Assembly (NCBI GenBank): GCA_964491535.1
Contig: CAZBGR010000009.1
Span: 1 to 23,682 of the forward strand
Length of the DNA: 23,682 bases
Source: CAZBGR01 sp964491535
Lineage (GTDB): Bacteria; Bacillota_I; Bacilli_A; RF39; UBA660
Reading direction: 5' to 3'
The stretch's first letter is position 1; the number at the start of each line of letters is the position of its first letter. Positions 7,524 to 16,094 of the stretch are shown piece by piece. The notes under the pieces were generated by a model that did no database searches, was not told where the DNA came from, and was given only the letters and a program-made list of their open reading frames with translations. Both the position numbers and the translations under genes were made by a program.

Positions 7524-8410
7524 TATTTAATTTCTTTTTTATAACTAGTTTTCTTTTTCTTTTAAATATGTTTTTATTATTATATTTAAAAAGTTTAAAT
7601 AATCAACAGCAAGATGAGATAAAAGCTATAAAGCATTTAATATTAAATAAAGAGCACGATTTAAAAGAAAAAAAGAATGAATTATCAGAACTTAAAAAGG
7701 AAACTGAAACTTTACGTAATATTAATCAAAAAATTATTTTAATTAAAGAGCAATTCTTTGATAATGCTTTAAAATATGAATCGTTAGTATTAGCGGGTCA
7801 AGGAACTAAAAAGATTGCTTATCTTACGCTTGATGATGGTCCATATAGCTATACCTCTTCTTTTTTGGATGTCTTTGAAGAAAACGATATTTTAACAACC
7901 TTTTTTCTAATTGGAAAATCAAAAAAAAATTATTATAATCTTTATCAACGAATTTACAATGATGGGCATACGATTGCTAATCATACTTATTCTCATGCAA
8001 TTTTTACAGGGCTTTATAAGGATGTGGATTCTTTTATTACAGATGTCATTAAACAAGAATCCTTTTTAGTGGCTAAGACGGGAGCGAAGACTAATATTTT
8101 AAGATTTCCAGGAGGAAGTACTACTGCTAAAGCAGATTATCGCCATAGGATATTATTAAGGTTAAGAGAGCTTAACTATGGATATGTCGATTGGAATGTT
8201 TCAACTGGGGATTGTAATAATAATTTTACTGCGGAAGGGCTTTATAATAATGTAATTAATGGCGTTAAAAATAAAAAGGTGGTAGTAGTTTTAATGCATG
8301 ATTTTAATCAAAAAACATTAACCGCCTTACCTAATATAATTAAAAAATTAAAAGAAGAAGATTTTATTTTTCTACCTCTATTTTATGAAAGTTCAATGAT
8401 TATAAAATAA
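7481..8410 (+). CDS. Membrane-anchored polysaccharide deacetylase (NodB domain)
   Basis: A 309-residue protein that probably de-N-acetylates cell-wall or surface polysaccharide (CE4 family). An N-terminal TM helix (about 11-36) is followed by a Lys/Glu-rich coiled coil (about 42-90) and the NodB domain (about 110-300). All five CE4 motifs are visible: TLDDGP with Asp118-Asp119, HTYSH with metal ligands His168 and His172, RFPGGS (208-213), DWN (237-239), and LMHD with His273. It should be catalytically active. ATG 7481 lies inside the upstream gene; the SD-like aaagga at 7466-7471 is 9 nt away. The substrate (GlcNAc versus MurNAc) cannot be told from sequence. Confidence 0.9.
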   Translation: MGKAKSGFRRIVKIIFNFFFITSFLFLLNMFLLLYLKSLNNQQQDEIKAIKHLILNKEHDLKEKKNELSELKKETETLRNINQKIILIKEQFFDNALKYESLVLAGQGTKKIAYLTLDDGPYSYTSSFLDVFEENDILTTFFLIGKSKKNYYNLYQRIYNDGHTIANHTYSHAIFTGLYKDVDSFITDVIKQESFLVAKTGAKTNILRFPGGSTTAKADYRHRILLRLRELNYGYVDWNVSTGDCNNNFTAEGLYNNVINGVKNKKVVVVLMHDFNQKTLTALPNIIKKLKEEDFIFLPLFYESSMIIK

Positions 8411-8528
8411 ACAATTAATTATAAATTGAAAAGTTAAGTGTCCGCTTTTTATGTAAGGTTAATAATCTTATTTTTACTTTTCACTTTTTTTAGTATATTA
8501 TATTAATAGTTAAGGAAGAAGGTTTGCG
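8411..8528 (+). promoter_or_regulatory. Intergenic region with a possible mgtA promoter
   Basis: A 118-nt AT-rich gap. A -10-like tatatt lies at 8494-8499 (a second frame is at 8499-8504), but no convincing -35 is seen. A 7-bp repeat, gaaaagt near 8428 and acttttc near 8476, could form a long-loop hairpin. The gap is too short for a full M-box (Mg riboswitch). A clear terminator for the deacetylase gene was not found. Confidence 0.3.
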
Positions 8529-11129
8529 ATGAATAAAAAGATAAATACTAATCTTATTAATTATAGCAAAATGAAAGAAAAAGAAATTCTTAATCATTTT
8601 AATTCTAATCTTAACGGGCTTTCTTATAAAAATGTTAATAAAATATTTTCTAAAATAGGTCCTAATAAAATTAATGATCAAGATTATTTTTCTAGTTTAG
8701 CGTTATTAAAAAAAGTTCTTTTAAATCCGTTTAATATCTTATTGATTATCATTATTATAATTTCTTTTTTTACTGATATTATTTTTTCTCAGTCAAATGA
8801 TTATGCTACTATTATTATTTTAACCTTTATTATTGTTATTAGTAGCTTAATGCATTTTGTTCAAGAGTTTCGCTCTCAAAAATCCCTTACTAATTTAAAA
8901 AGATTAATTATTAATACAACTGCTGTTATAAGGGAAAGTAGAGTTAAGGAAATACCTTTAGAGGAAGTTGTTATAGGTGATATCATCAAATTATCAGCTG
9001 GTGATATTATTCCTGCTGATATGAGAATCTTATCATGTAGGGATCTTTTTGTTAGTCAATCATCTTTTACTGGTGAATCAGAGCCGGTTGAAAAATTCCC
9101 TCATAATATAAATAAAGATAATAATGTTTTTGATGTTTCTAATATTTGTTTTTTAGGGACTAATGTTATTAGTGGTTCAGCAAAAGCGATTGTTATTGCT
9201 ACTGGTTCTAATACTTATTTAGGAAAGATGTCTAAAACGATTGTTAAAAATGATCAAAAAACAGCCTTTGATATTGGAATTAGTAAAGTTAGTTGGCTTT
9301 TAATTAAAATTACCTTAATAATGACGCCTTTGGTTTTTTTTATTAATATATTTACAAAGGGACATCCTTTAACAGCCTTTATTTTTGCTCTTACAGTGGC
9401 AGTTGGAACTACTCCAGAATTATTACCAATGATTGTAACTTCTAATTTAGCGAAAGGCTCTATTTCAATGTCTAAAAATAAAGTTATTGTTAAAAATCTT
9501 AATAGTATTCAAAATTTAGGAGCGATTGATGTTTTATGTACTGATAAAACGGGGACGATTACTGAAGATAATATTGTTTTAGATGAATATTTAGATGTTT
9601 ATGGTAATGAGAATAAAGGTGTTTTAAAATATGCTTATTTAAATAGTCATTTTCAAACCGGTTTAAAGAATTTATTAGATAAGGCTATTATTTCTAGAGC
9701 TGTAAAAAATAAATTAACCTTAGTTTTATCTAATTATAAAAAAATTGATGAAATTCCTTTTGATTTTAACAGGAGGAGAATGTCAATTATTTTAGAAAAA
9801 AACAATAAAGAAAAGGTTTTAATTACTAAAGGGGCGACTGAAGAAATTTTGGCTATTAGCAGTTATCTAGAACATGATGGAAAAATTATTAAAATAAAGG
9901 GTAATTTAAGAGAAAAAATAGCTAAGGTTGCTACTCGTTTAAATAAAAAGGGTTTAAGAGTTATAGCGGTAGCTAAAAAGGATATCTTTTTAAGAGATGC
10001 ATCTTTATTTGCTAAAGAAGATGAAAATAAAATGGTATTACTGGGGTTTGTTTCTTTTTTAGATCCACCTAAAGCTAGTGCTAAAGAAGCAATAAGACTA
10101 TTGAATGAATATGGCATAAAAATAAAAGTAATAACTGGCGATAATGAATTAGTAGCTAAAAATGTTTGTTCACAAGTTGGTATTAAAACTATTAATTCTT
10201 TAACGGGAAATGATATTGAGTTAATGACTAAAAAAGAATTGTTAAAAAAGATAAACAAAGTTACTTTGTTTTCTAAAATTGCTCCTTTACAAAAAGCTTA
10301 TATAATAAGGTTGTTAAAAGAAAAGGGTCATATAGTAGGTTATATGGGGGATGGTGTTAATGATGCCCCTGCTTTAATAGAGGCTGATGTGGGGATTTCA
10401 GTTGATTCTGGGGTTGAAATTGCTAAAGAAACAGCTAATATAATCTTGTTAGAAAAAAGTCTTCTTGTTTTAGAAAAAGGAATTATTGAGGGCCGTAAAA
10501 TATTTGCTAATATTATGAAATATTTAAATATGGCCATCAGCTCTAATGTTGGTAATATGATTAGTGTTATTGTAGCTAGTATTTTACTACCGTTTTTACC
10601 ATTACTTCCCATTCATATTTTAATTCAAAATTTATTATATGATTTTTCTCAAACAGGAATTCCATTTGATAAAGTTGATCATAATTATTTAAAAAAACCA
10701 AGAAAATGGATAGCTACTAATATTACTCGTTTTACCTTTTGGTTCGCCCCTTTAAGCTCCATCTTTGATTTAATAATTTTTGCTATACTTTGGTATTTAA
10801 TAGGAGCTAATACCATTTCAAATCAAAGCTTATTTCAATCGGGTTGGTTTATGATGGGTATTATATCTCAAACCTTAATTATTCATATAATTAGAACTGA
10901 GAAACTACCATTCTTTAAAAGTTTAGCTTCACCAATTATTATTTTTACTACTATTATAATTTCTGTGATAGGTTTTATTTTACCAAGTGCAAAATTTGGA
11001 TCTGTGATAGGTTTAGTAACGCTTCCTAAAATTTATCTTTTTTGGTTGTTAATAGTTATTATCGCTTATATGTTAGCTGCAGAATTGATTAAATCAATTT
11101 ATATAAAGAAATATAAAGATTGGTTATAA
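8529..11129 (+). CDS. mgtA: Magnesium-translocating P-type ATPase (MgtA/MgtB type)
   Basis: An 866-residue P3B-type ATPase that imports Mg2+ using ATP. Seen in order are a cytosolic N-terminus with GLSYKNVNKIFSKIGPNKI, TM helices 1-2 (about 60-115), the actuator motif TGES (181-184), the membrane motif AVGTTPELLPMIV (usual MgtA form AVGLTPEMLPMIV), and the phosphorylation site DKTGT (Asp339). The hinge motif GDGVNDAP follows (607-614), then six C-terminal TM helices. IQNLGAIDVLCTDKTGT and the YAYLNSHFQTGLKNLLDKAI block are specific to MgtA-like pumps rather than Ca2+ pumps. The SD aggaagaagg is 6 nt before ATG. Length is typical. Regulation by Mg2+ is expected from the family, but no known riboswitch is visible upstream. 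Confidence 0.93.
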   Translation: MNKKINTNLINYSKMKEKEILNHFNSNLNGLSYKNVNKIFSKIGPNKINDQDYFSSLALLKKVLLNPFNILLIIIIIISFFTDIIFSQSNDYATIIILTFIIVISSLMHFVQEFRSQKSLTNLKRLIINTTAVIRESRVKEIPLEEVVIGDIIKLSAGDIIPADMRILSCRDLFVSQSSFTGESEPVEKFPHNINKDNNVFDVSNICFLGTNVISGSAKAIVIATGSNTYLGKMSKTIVKNDQKTAFDIGISKVSWLLIKITLIMTPLVFFINIFTKGHPLTAFIFALTVAVGTTPELLPMIVTSNLAKGSISMSKNKVIVKNLNSIQNLGAIDVLCTDKTGTITEDNIVLDEYLDVYGNENKGVLKYAYLNSHFQTGLKNLLDKAIISRAVKNKLTLVLSNYKKIDEIPFDFNRRRMSIILEKNNKEKVLITKGATEEILAISSYLEHDGKIIKIKGNLREKIAKVATRLNKKGLRVIAVAKKDIFLRDASLFAKEDENKMVLLGFVSFLDPPKASAKEAIRLLNEYGIKIKVITGDNELVAKNVCSQVGIKTINSLTGNDIELMTKKELLKKINKVTLFSKIAPLQKAYIIRLLKEKGHIVGYMGDGVNDAPALIEADVGISVDSGVEIAKETANIILLEKSLLVLEKGIIEGRKIFANIMKYLNMAISSNVGNMISVIVASILLPFLPLLPIHILIQNLLYDFSQTGIPFDKVDHNYLKKPRKWIATNITRFTFWFAPLSSIFDLIIFAILWYLIGANTISNQSLFQSGWFMMGIISQTLIIHIIRTEKLPFFKSLASPIIIFTTIIISVIGFILPSAKFGSVIGLVTLPKIYLFWLLIVIIAYMLAAELIKSIYIKKYKDWL

Positions 11130-11155
11130 TTCTTTGACAGTTTTAAAAAGGCAAC

Positions 11156-11200
11156 AACCTTTAATCTCTTATAATAAAGGGAATAAAGGTTATTTTTATT
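11156..11200 (+). terminator. Terminator after mgtA
   Basis: Outer stem aaccttta (11156-11163) and taaaggtt (11184-11191), with an inner stem tctctt/aaggga, make a nearly continuous helix of about 14 bp. It is followed by T-rich atttttatt (11192-11200). The flanking sequence is less T/A-symmetric in the other direction. Confidence 0.7.
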
Positions 11201-11492
11201 AAGTAAAAAGTGCGTATTTTTTAACTAAAAATTTTATCGATAAATTTATAATTCGTTATTTTATAATCTACAAATTATAAATAAAAATCGAATTTAAGAA
11301 AAGGGTAACTTATGTTTGATTTCCTTAGATATTTACACTATCCTTTTTACAGTTAGTGTAGTAAAAATATTAGAATCATGTTATAATTTATATATAAATT
11401 AGAAAAAAACATATAATGGGGTTAATATTGATTTTTAATTTTAAAATCAAATTATAAAGATGTTGATAATTATTAAGGCGAAGGAATGAAAT
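11201..11492 (+). promoter_or_regulatory. Control region of the restriction-modification operon
   Basis: Very AT-rich, with no ORF. An extended -10 promoter reads TG (11379-11380), one base, TATAAT (11382-11387); the -35 is poor (around 11359-11364). Immediately upstream, and reaching into the -35 position, is a perfect 7-bp inverted repeat, tacacta (11334-11340) and tagtgta (11354-11360), a candidate operator. A second repeat, ttgatttt (11428-11435) and aaaatcaa (11443-11450), lies in the predicted leader and could form an RNA hairpin. The SD aagga (11481-11485) serves the methylase start at 11493. No gene for a controller (C) protein is present. Confidence 0.5.
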
Positions 11493-12617
11493 ATGGAAAA
11501 CAAAAAATTTTTAACTGAGCAAATAATAACTTATCTAGGTAATAAAAGAAGTTTATTACCTTATATAGAAAAAGAAATTAAAATTATTCAAAAAGAATTA
11601 AATAAGTCAAAAACTATTAATGTTGATTTGTTTTCGGGTTCTGGGATAGTTGCTAGATTAATGAAACAATATTCTTCAACTTTAATTGTTAATGATATGG
11701 AAAGATATTCTGAAATTATTAATACTTGTTATTTAATGAATAATGTTGATGTTGATTGGTTGAAGTATACAAAAAATTATAATCAATTACTTAAAGACAT
11801 TAAAAAGAATTGGCTAACTACGGGAATTATAGCTACTCATTATGCTCCAAAGGATGATAGTAATATAAAGGCGGGTGAAAGGGTATTTTATACAACTAGA
11901 AATGCTCAATTCATAGATACGGTTAGACAAGCTATTGAATTTTTTGATGAACCTTATAAAACAATGTTTATGGCTCAATTGATTACAGAAGCATCAATTA
12001 AAACAAATACAGCTGGTGTTTTTAAAGGTTTTTATAAGAATTCCTTTACAGGAATTGGAAAATATGGTGGTAATGGGGAATATGCGTTAAAAAGAATTAA
12101 AGGTAATATTAAAATAAATAGACCTGTTTTAAGTGAATATAAATGTAAAGTTAAAATTTACAGAGAAGATGCTAACAAATTGGTTAAAAAACTTAATAAT
12201 TTAGATATTGTATATATTGATCCTCCATATAATGAGCATCCTTATGGTTCAAATTATTTTATGTTAAATTTAATTATTGAAAATAAATTAGATATTGAAA
12301 CCAGTAAAATTTCGGGTATTCCAAAAAATTGGAATAGATCTAATTATAATGTGAAAAGAAAAGCTATAAATCAACTTAAGTTATTAATAGAAAATTTAGA
12401 TTGTAAGTATCTTATAGTTTCGTATAATAATGAAGGTTTTATTTCTTATGAAGATATGATTAAGTTGTTGCAAAAAAAGGGGAAAATTGAGGTAAAGGAA
12501 ATAGCTTATAATACATATAGAGGGAGTAGAAATTTATCTGAAAGAAATTTATATGTAAAAGAATATTTATTTATAGTAAAAACGTATCGGGGGGATGAAA
12601 ATGTCGCGTCAACATGA
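11493..12617 (+). CDS. D12-class DNA adenine-N6 methyltransferase (modification subunit)
   Basis: A 374-residue adenine methyltransferase that should protect host DNA from the neighbouring endonuclease. The order of motifs is that of the alpha/D12 (Dam-like) group: motif X ITYLGNKRSLLPYI (12-25), the SAM-binding motif I DLFSGSG (45-51), a long middle region taken as the target-recognition part, and the catalytic motif IV DPPY (243-246) followed by NEHPYGSNYFMLN. The SD aagga (11481-11485) is 7 nt from ATG. The 3' end overlaps the endonuclease start by 17 nt, so the pair is translationally linked with the methylase first. A specificity of GAATTC is inferred only from the partner. The known M.EcoRI belongs to a different methylase family, so this would be an unusual pairing. 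Confidence 0.92.
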   Translation: MENKKFLTEQIITYLGNKRSLLPYIEKEIKIIQKELNKSKTINVDLFSGSGIVARLMKQYSSTLIVNDMERYSEIINTCYLMNNVDVDWLKYTKNYNQLLKDIKKNWLTTGIIATHYAPKDDSNIKAGERVFYTTRNAQFIDTVRQAIEFFDEPYKTMFMAQLITEASIKTNTAGVFKGFYKNSFTGIGKYGGNGEYALKRIKGNIKINRPVLSEYKCKVKIYREDANKLVKKLNNLDIVYIDPPYNEHPYGSNYFMLNLIIENKLDIETSKISGIPKNWNRSNYNVKRKAINQLKLLIENLDCKYLIVSYNNEGFISYEDMIKLLQKKGKIEVKEIAYNTYRGSRNLSERNLYVKEYLFIVKTYRGDENVAST

Positions 12618-13311
12618 TTTGTTAAGAACTAGATATGAACAGCATAAACCTAAAAATGTTAAATCTAAAATAGATGATAAAAATATTTATGAGGCAATGC
12701 AAATGGTTATAAAATATTTAAAGAAAAGATTTGAAAAACAGTTAATTGGTTATGAAATAGTTTTTAATAAAAACATTCAAATTGAATATATGATTGAATT
12801 AATAAAAACTCATAAAATTAGATTGGAATTTGATTATAGTTTTGAAGATCGAAGAATTGAACCTGATGGGGGAATACTATTTTTAGAAAAGAAATCCGTT
12901 AATTTTAAAAAACCAATATTAATATCAGAAGTAAAAAGACAAGGAACAAATAAACAAAGATTAAAAGAAGGTAAAAATCGTCAAGCTACAGGTAATGCAA
13001 TTGAAAGATTAGGAAAGAATTTAACTGGAATTAAAGCGATGATGAATCACGAAAAAATTACACCTTTTATTTGTTTTGGTTGGGGTTGTGATTTTTCAGT
13101 TTCTGAAAAAACTGTATTATCTAAGGTTTTTATGCTTAATGAATTTTATCCTTTGAATAAAACTTATGTATTTAAAAAAGATGGGGATGCTAATTATAAT
13201 TTTTTTTCTCCGGTCTCCATGTATTTTAGAGAAGAAAAATGGACGGTTGATGAAATGTATGAAATTATGAAGGAAATTGCGGAAACTGCTTTAAGATATT
13301 ATTTGTTTTAA
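12601..13311 (+). CDS. EcoRI-family type II restriction endonuclease
   Basis: A 236-residue endonuclease resembling EcoRI (277 aa). The nuclease core is clear: RRIEPDGG (Asp89, matching EcoRI Asp91) and ISEVKRQG (Glu110, Lys112, matching Glu111-Ala-Lys113), a PD-(D/E)xK active site. The recognition segment AxGNAIER is present (Asn132 and Arg136 match EcoRI Asn141 and Arg145, which contact GAATTC), followed by GKNLTGIKAMM, like the EcoRI HKNISEIANFM. Differences are Gln for Met137, Thr for Ala139 and Arg for His114 (EcoRI numbering). The likely target is GAATTC, by homology. An in-frame ATG at 12595 overlaps the G-rich SD (12589-12594), so ATG 12601, 6 nt after it, is the better start. Base composition matches its neighbours, with no sign of recent transfer. 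Confidence 0.9.
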   Translation: MSRQHDLLRTRYEQHKPKNVKSKIDDKNIYEAMQMVIKYLKKRFEKQLIGYEIVFNKNIQIEYMIELIKTHKIRLEFDYSFEDRRIEPDGGILFLEKKSVNFKKPILISEVKRQGTNKQRLKEGKNRQATGNAIERLGKNLTGIKAMMNHEKITPFICFGWGCDFSVSEKTVLSKVFMLNEFYPLNKTYVFKKDGDANYNFFSPVSMYFREEKWTVDEMYEIMKEIAETALRYYLF

Positions 13312-13334
13312 AATGTTTTATTGGGTATGTTTAT

Positions 13335-13358
13335 AAAAAGGTTAAAACCTTTTTTTTT
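13335..13358 (+). terminator. Terminator after the restriction-modification genes
   Basis: Stem aaaaaggtt (13335-13343) and aacctttt (from 13346) with a 2-nt core loop, running into a stretch of T that ends at 13358. A strong U-tract; the stem is mostly A-T outside two G-C pairs. Confidence 0.75.
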
Positions 13359-13393
13359 ATATTAAAAGGTGGTATTATAATAATGGTGATAGA

Positions 13394-14659
13394 ATGCTAA
13401 GTGGAATTAAACTTATTAATCATAAAAAAAGGTCAATTACCAATCGGGTATTAGAAATAAACAAACCAAAAGTTGTTTATATCCCATTAGTTAATCATAC
13501 TAATTTAGAATGTAAGTGTTTAGTTAAAATAGGGGCTAAGGTTCAAAAAGGAGAAGTTATTGGAGTTCGTGATGATTATCTAGAATTACCTATTCATGCA
13601 AGTGTTAGTGGTAAAGTTATTGATATTAAGGATAAATTGTATTTAAATGGGAAAAAAGTAAAATGTGTGGTCATCGAAAATGATTATCAAGAAAAACAAA
13701 AATTAAAGGGTGCTAAAAGGAAATTAACTAATTACTTGAAAGAAAAATTTGTTGAATTATTAAAAGAATGTGCAGTAACTGGTATGGGGGGGAGTGATTT
13801 TCCAACTTATATTAAATATCAAGCTGATTTAAATACTATTATTGTTAATGCGGTTGAATGTGAACCATATCTGACGGCTGATCATATGATTACAATGTTA
13901 AAAATTGAAGAAATATTAGAGACTATTGATGCTGTTATGGAAATAAATAATATTAAAAGTGGTTTTATTGCGATTAAAGAAACAAATTATCAATTAAGAA
14001 CTAAAATAGAAAGTTATTTGGGAACCTATCCTAATATTTTATTGGTTACGGTAGTTGATATTTATCCAATGGGTTGGGAAAAGTATTTAATTAAAATGAT
14101 TCTTAAAAAAGAATATCAAACAGTACCTAGTGATATTGGGGTAGTAGTAAATAACATATCAACTATCTATGCTATTTATAAGGCTTTAAAATACCAAAAA
14201 CCAATTAGTAAAAGAATTATAACTATTAGTGGAGAAAAGATAATTAAACCTCAAAATGTATTAGTTAAAATAGGGACTCCAATAAAAGATGTTATTAATC
14301 AAGTAGGAGGCTATGATGAGGAATTACCTATTAAATTAATTGCTGGTGGGCCAATGATGGGCTTATCTTTAAAAAGTGATGATATAATGGTTACTAAGAA
14401 TTTAAATGGGATATTATTAATTGATGGAGCTTTTAAAGAAGAGGCTCTTACTTGTCTTCGTTGTGGAAGATGTGTTTCAATTTGCCCAGTATCATTAGCT
14501 CCTATTTTAATAAGGGATGCTATAGATGATTATGAAAAACTAATCCCTCTTCGTCCTGAAAGATGTATTGAATGTGGACTTTGTTCTTATGTTTGTCCTT
14601 CTAAAATTGATGTTAGAGGGGCTGTTATTAAAGCTAAAGATGAAATAAGGAGGCATTGA
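13394..14659 (+). CDS. rnfC: Rnf electron transport complex subunit C (NADH side)
   Basis: A 421-residue peripheral subunit that exchanges electrons with NAD(H) through FMN and two [4Fe-4S] clusters. The N-terminal barrel-sandwich part (about 30-90) is followed by the nucleotide/FMN-binding core with GMGGSDFPTYIKYQ and VNAVECEPYLTADH, both RnfC signatures. Two CxxCxxCxxxC ferredoxin motifs are at Cys354/357/360/364 and Cys391/394/397/401. The SD ggtgat (13385-13390) lies 3 nt before ATG, in the register that pairs with ATCACC of 16S rRNA. A -10-like tataat (13376-13381) is too close to the start to be convincing, so the operon promoter is unclear. It is the first gene of the rnf operon; the stop is 1 nt from the next start. 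Confidence 0.95.
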   Translation: MLSGIKLINHKKRSITNRVLEINKPKVVYIPLVNHTNLECKCLVKIGAKVQKGEVIGVRDDYLELPIHASVSGKVIDIKDKLYLNGKKVKCVVIENDYQEKQKLKGAKRKLTNYLKEKFVELLKECAVTGMGGSDFPTYIKYQADLNTIIVNAVECEPYLTADHMITMLKIEEILETIDAVMEINNIKSGFIAIKETNYQLRTKIESYLGTYPNILLVTVVDIYPMGWEKYLIKMILKKEYQTVPSDIGVVVNNISTIYAIYKALKYQKPISKRIITISGEKIIKPQNVLVKIGTPIKDVINQVGGYDEELPIKLIAGGPMMGLSLKSDDIMVTKNLNGILLIDGAFKEEALTCLRCGRCVSICPVSLAPILIRDAIDDYEKLIPLRPERCIECGLCSYVCPSKIDVRGAVIKAKDEIRRH

Positions 14660-14660
14660 T

Positions 14661-16094
14661 ATGAACTTAATAGTTGATAATGGTCCGCATTTAAAAGATA
14701 AAGATCATACTACTAAAATAATGAAGCGTTTAATAATTGCTTTGTTACCGATTATTGCTTTTGCTTTTTATAAAAATGGGATTATTCCTTATCAAGAAGG
14801 ATATCTTACTTTTTTTCAACTATTTAGACCTTTATTTATAATTGGATTAGCAAGTGGGACATCTTTATTAGCTGAAGTAATTTATATTAAATTAGTTTTA
14901 AAATTAAAGGCTTCTTCTTTTATAACTTATCTTAAACATTCATATTCTTTTTTTCCAGGTTTGTTTTTAGCTTTAATTATTCCTTTAAATACCCCTTTAT
15001 GGTTAGTATCTTTAGGAGCAGTTGTAGCTACTATAATTGGTAAAATGTTATTTGGTGGTTTTGGATATAATATTTTCAATCCTGCTTTAATTGGAGCTTT
15101 ATTTATTAGTTTTGCTTATGGATCTTTATTAGTTAGCAGGGGAGGATATTTAAATGCTTTAGAAATGGATGCTATTAGCAAAGCAACCCCTTTAACTAAT
15201 TTAAGTAATCTTAATCATTTGGGTTCTCAAGAATCTTTATTAACTCCTTTTGGAGGAATGTTAGATTATTTTTTAGGTTTTATTCCAGGAGCGATAGGAG
15301 AAACTAGTAAAGTTTTAATTTTAAGTGCTTTAATTTTTTTAATAGCTACCAAGGTAGTTAAATGGATAATTCCGATAGTTTATTTAACAACCGTTTTTAT
15401 AATGACCTTTATTATTGGTTATTATAATGATCTTAGTTTATGGTATCCAATATTTCATCTTTTAAGTGGTGGTTTAATATTTGGGGCTACTTTTATGGTG
15501 ACTGATCCAGTAACTAGTCCAGTAACGAGAATGGGGCAGTTTTTATTTGCTTTAGGATTAGGATTATTAACAGTTGTTTTTCGGTTTCTAACTCCTTATC
15601 CTGAAGGGGTTATGACGGCTATTTTATCGATGAATATGATGGTTTTTATTTTTGATAAAATAGGTTCTAAAAGTAAATTTAATAGGAAAATAAAAATAAG
15701 CTATTTAATTTCATTAGGTTTATTAATTTTAGGAATAAGTTTTTATCTTGGTTATCAACTAAAAAACAAAGCTTTGATTACTGATGATTTAGTTACTATT
15801 AAAGAGGTTAATAAAATTAAACAGCAAACTATTTATCGAGTAACAACTAAAGGATTTAAGGGTTTAATTGAGGCTATTTTAATTTTTGAAGATGATTATT
15901 TAATGGTTATTGATATTATAAGTGAAAACGAAAGTTATTGGACTGAAATTGAGCGGGTTAATTATCTTGATTTATTAATTAATCATCAAGCTAAGCTTGA
16001 GGAAGTTGATACTATTAGTGGAGTGACAGTATCTTCTCATTCTTTAAAAATGATGGTTAAATATGTTTTGGAATATCATGCAGGTGAATCATGA
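14661..16094 (+). CDS. RnfD-RnfG fusion (two FMN-carrying Rnf subunits in one protein)
   Basis: A 477-residue protein; a normal RnfD is about 300-350. Residues 1-335 are RnfD, a multi-TM ion-channel-like subunit with the covalent FMN site S173-KATP, where Thr176 is the expected attachment residue, and TDPVTSPVTRMGQ (281-293). A further TM helix (about 347-366) leads into a domain of about 100 residues resembling the RnfG/NqrC FMN-binding domain: GFKGLIEAILIF (398-409), then DTISGVTVSSHSLKMMV (450-466). The RnfG flavinylation motif SGATxT appears as S453-GVTV-S458, so the acceptor would be Ser458. The fused part thus looks like a whole RnfG with its own TM helix. The SD aaggagg (14647-14653) is 7 nt before ATG. 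The ATGA overlap with the next ORF implies translational coupling. Confidence 0.88.
   Translation: MNLIVDNGPHLKDKDHTTKIMKRLIIALLPIIAFAFYKNGIIPYQEGYLTFFQLFRPLFIIGLASGTSLLAEVIYIKLVLKLKASSFITYLKHSYSFFPGLFLALIIPLNTPLWLVSLGAVVATIIGKMLFGGFGYNIFNPALIGALFISFAYGSLLVSRGGYLNALEMDAISKATPLTNLSNLNHLGSQESLLTPFGGMLDYFLGFIPGAIGETSKVLILSALIFLIATKVVKWIIPIVYLTTVFIMTFIIGYYNDLSLWYPIFHLLSGGLIFGATFMVTDPVTSPVTRMGQFLFALGLGLLTVVFRFLTPYPEGVMTAILSMNMMVFIFDKIGSKSKFNRKIKISYLISLGLLILGISFYLGYQLKNKALITDDLVTIKEVNKIKQQTIYRVTTKGFKGLIEAILIFEDDYLMVIDIISENESYWTEIERVNYLDLLINHQAKLEEVDTISGVTVSSHSLKMMVKYVLEYHAGES

Noticed and set aside
8411..8528. M-box magnesium riboswitch before mgtA
   Set aside because: The gap is only 118 nt and I see none of the conserved M-box helices; a leader search would be needed to revive this.
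8490..8681. Minus-strand open frame at the start of mgtA
   Set aside because: Low-complexity AT-rich shadow without an SD.
9863..10612. Minus-strand open frames inside the P-type ATPase gene
   Set aside because: Shadows of mgtA, which is fully supported by motifs on the plus strand; no SD or recognisable protein features.
11201..11492. CRISPR array or integrase attachment site beside the restriction genes
   Set aside because: Only isolated short inverted repeats; no spaced direct repeats, tRNA end or integrase.
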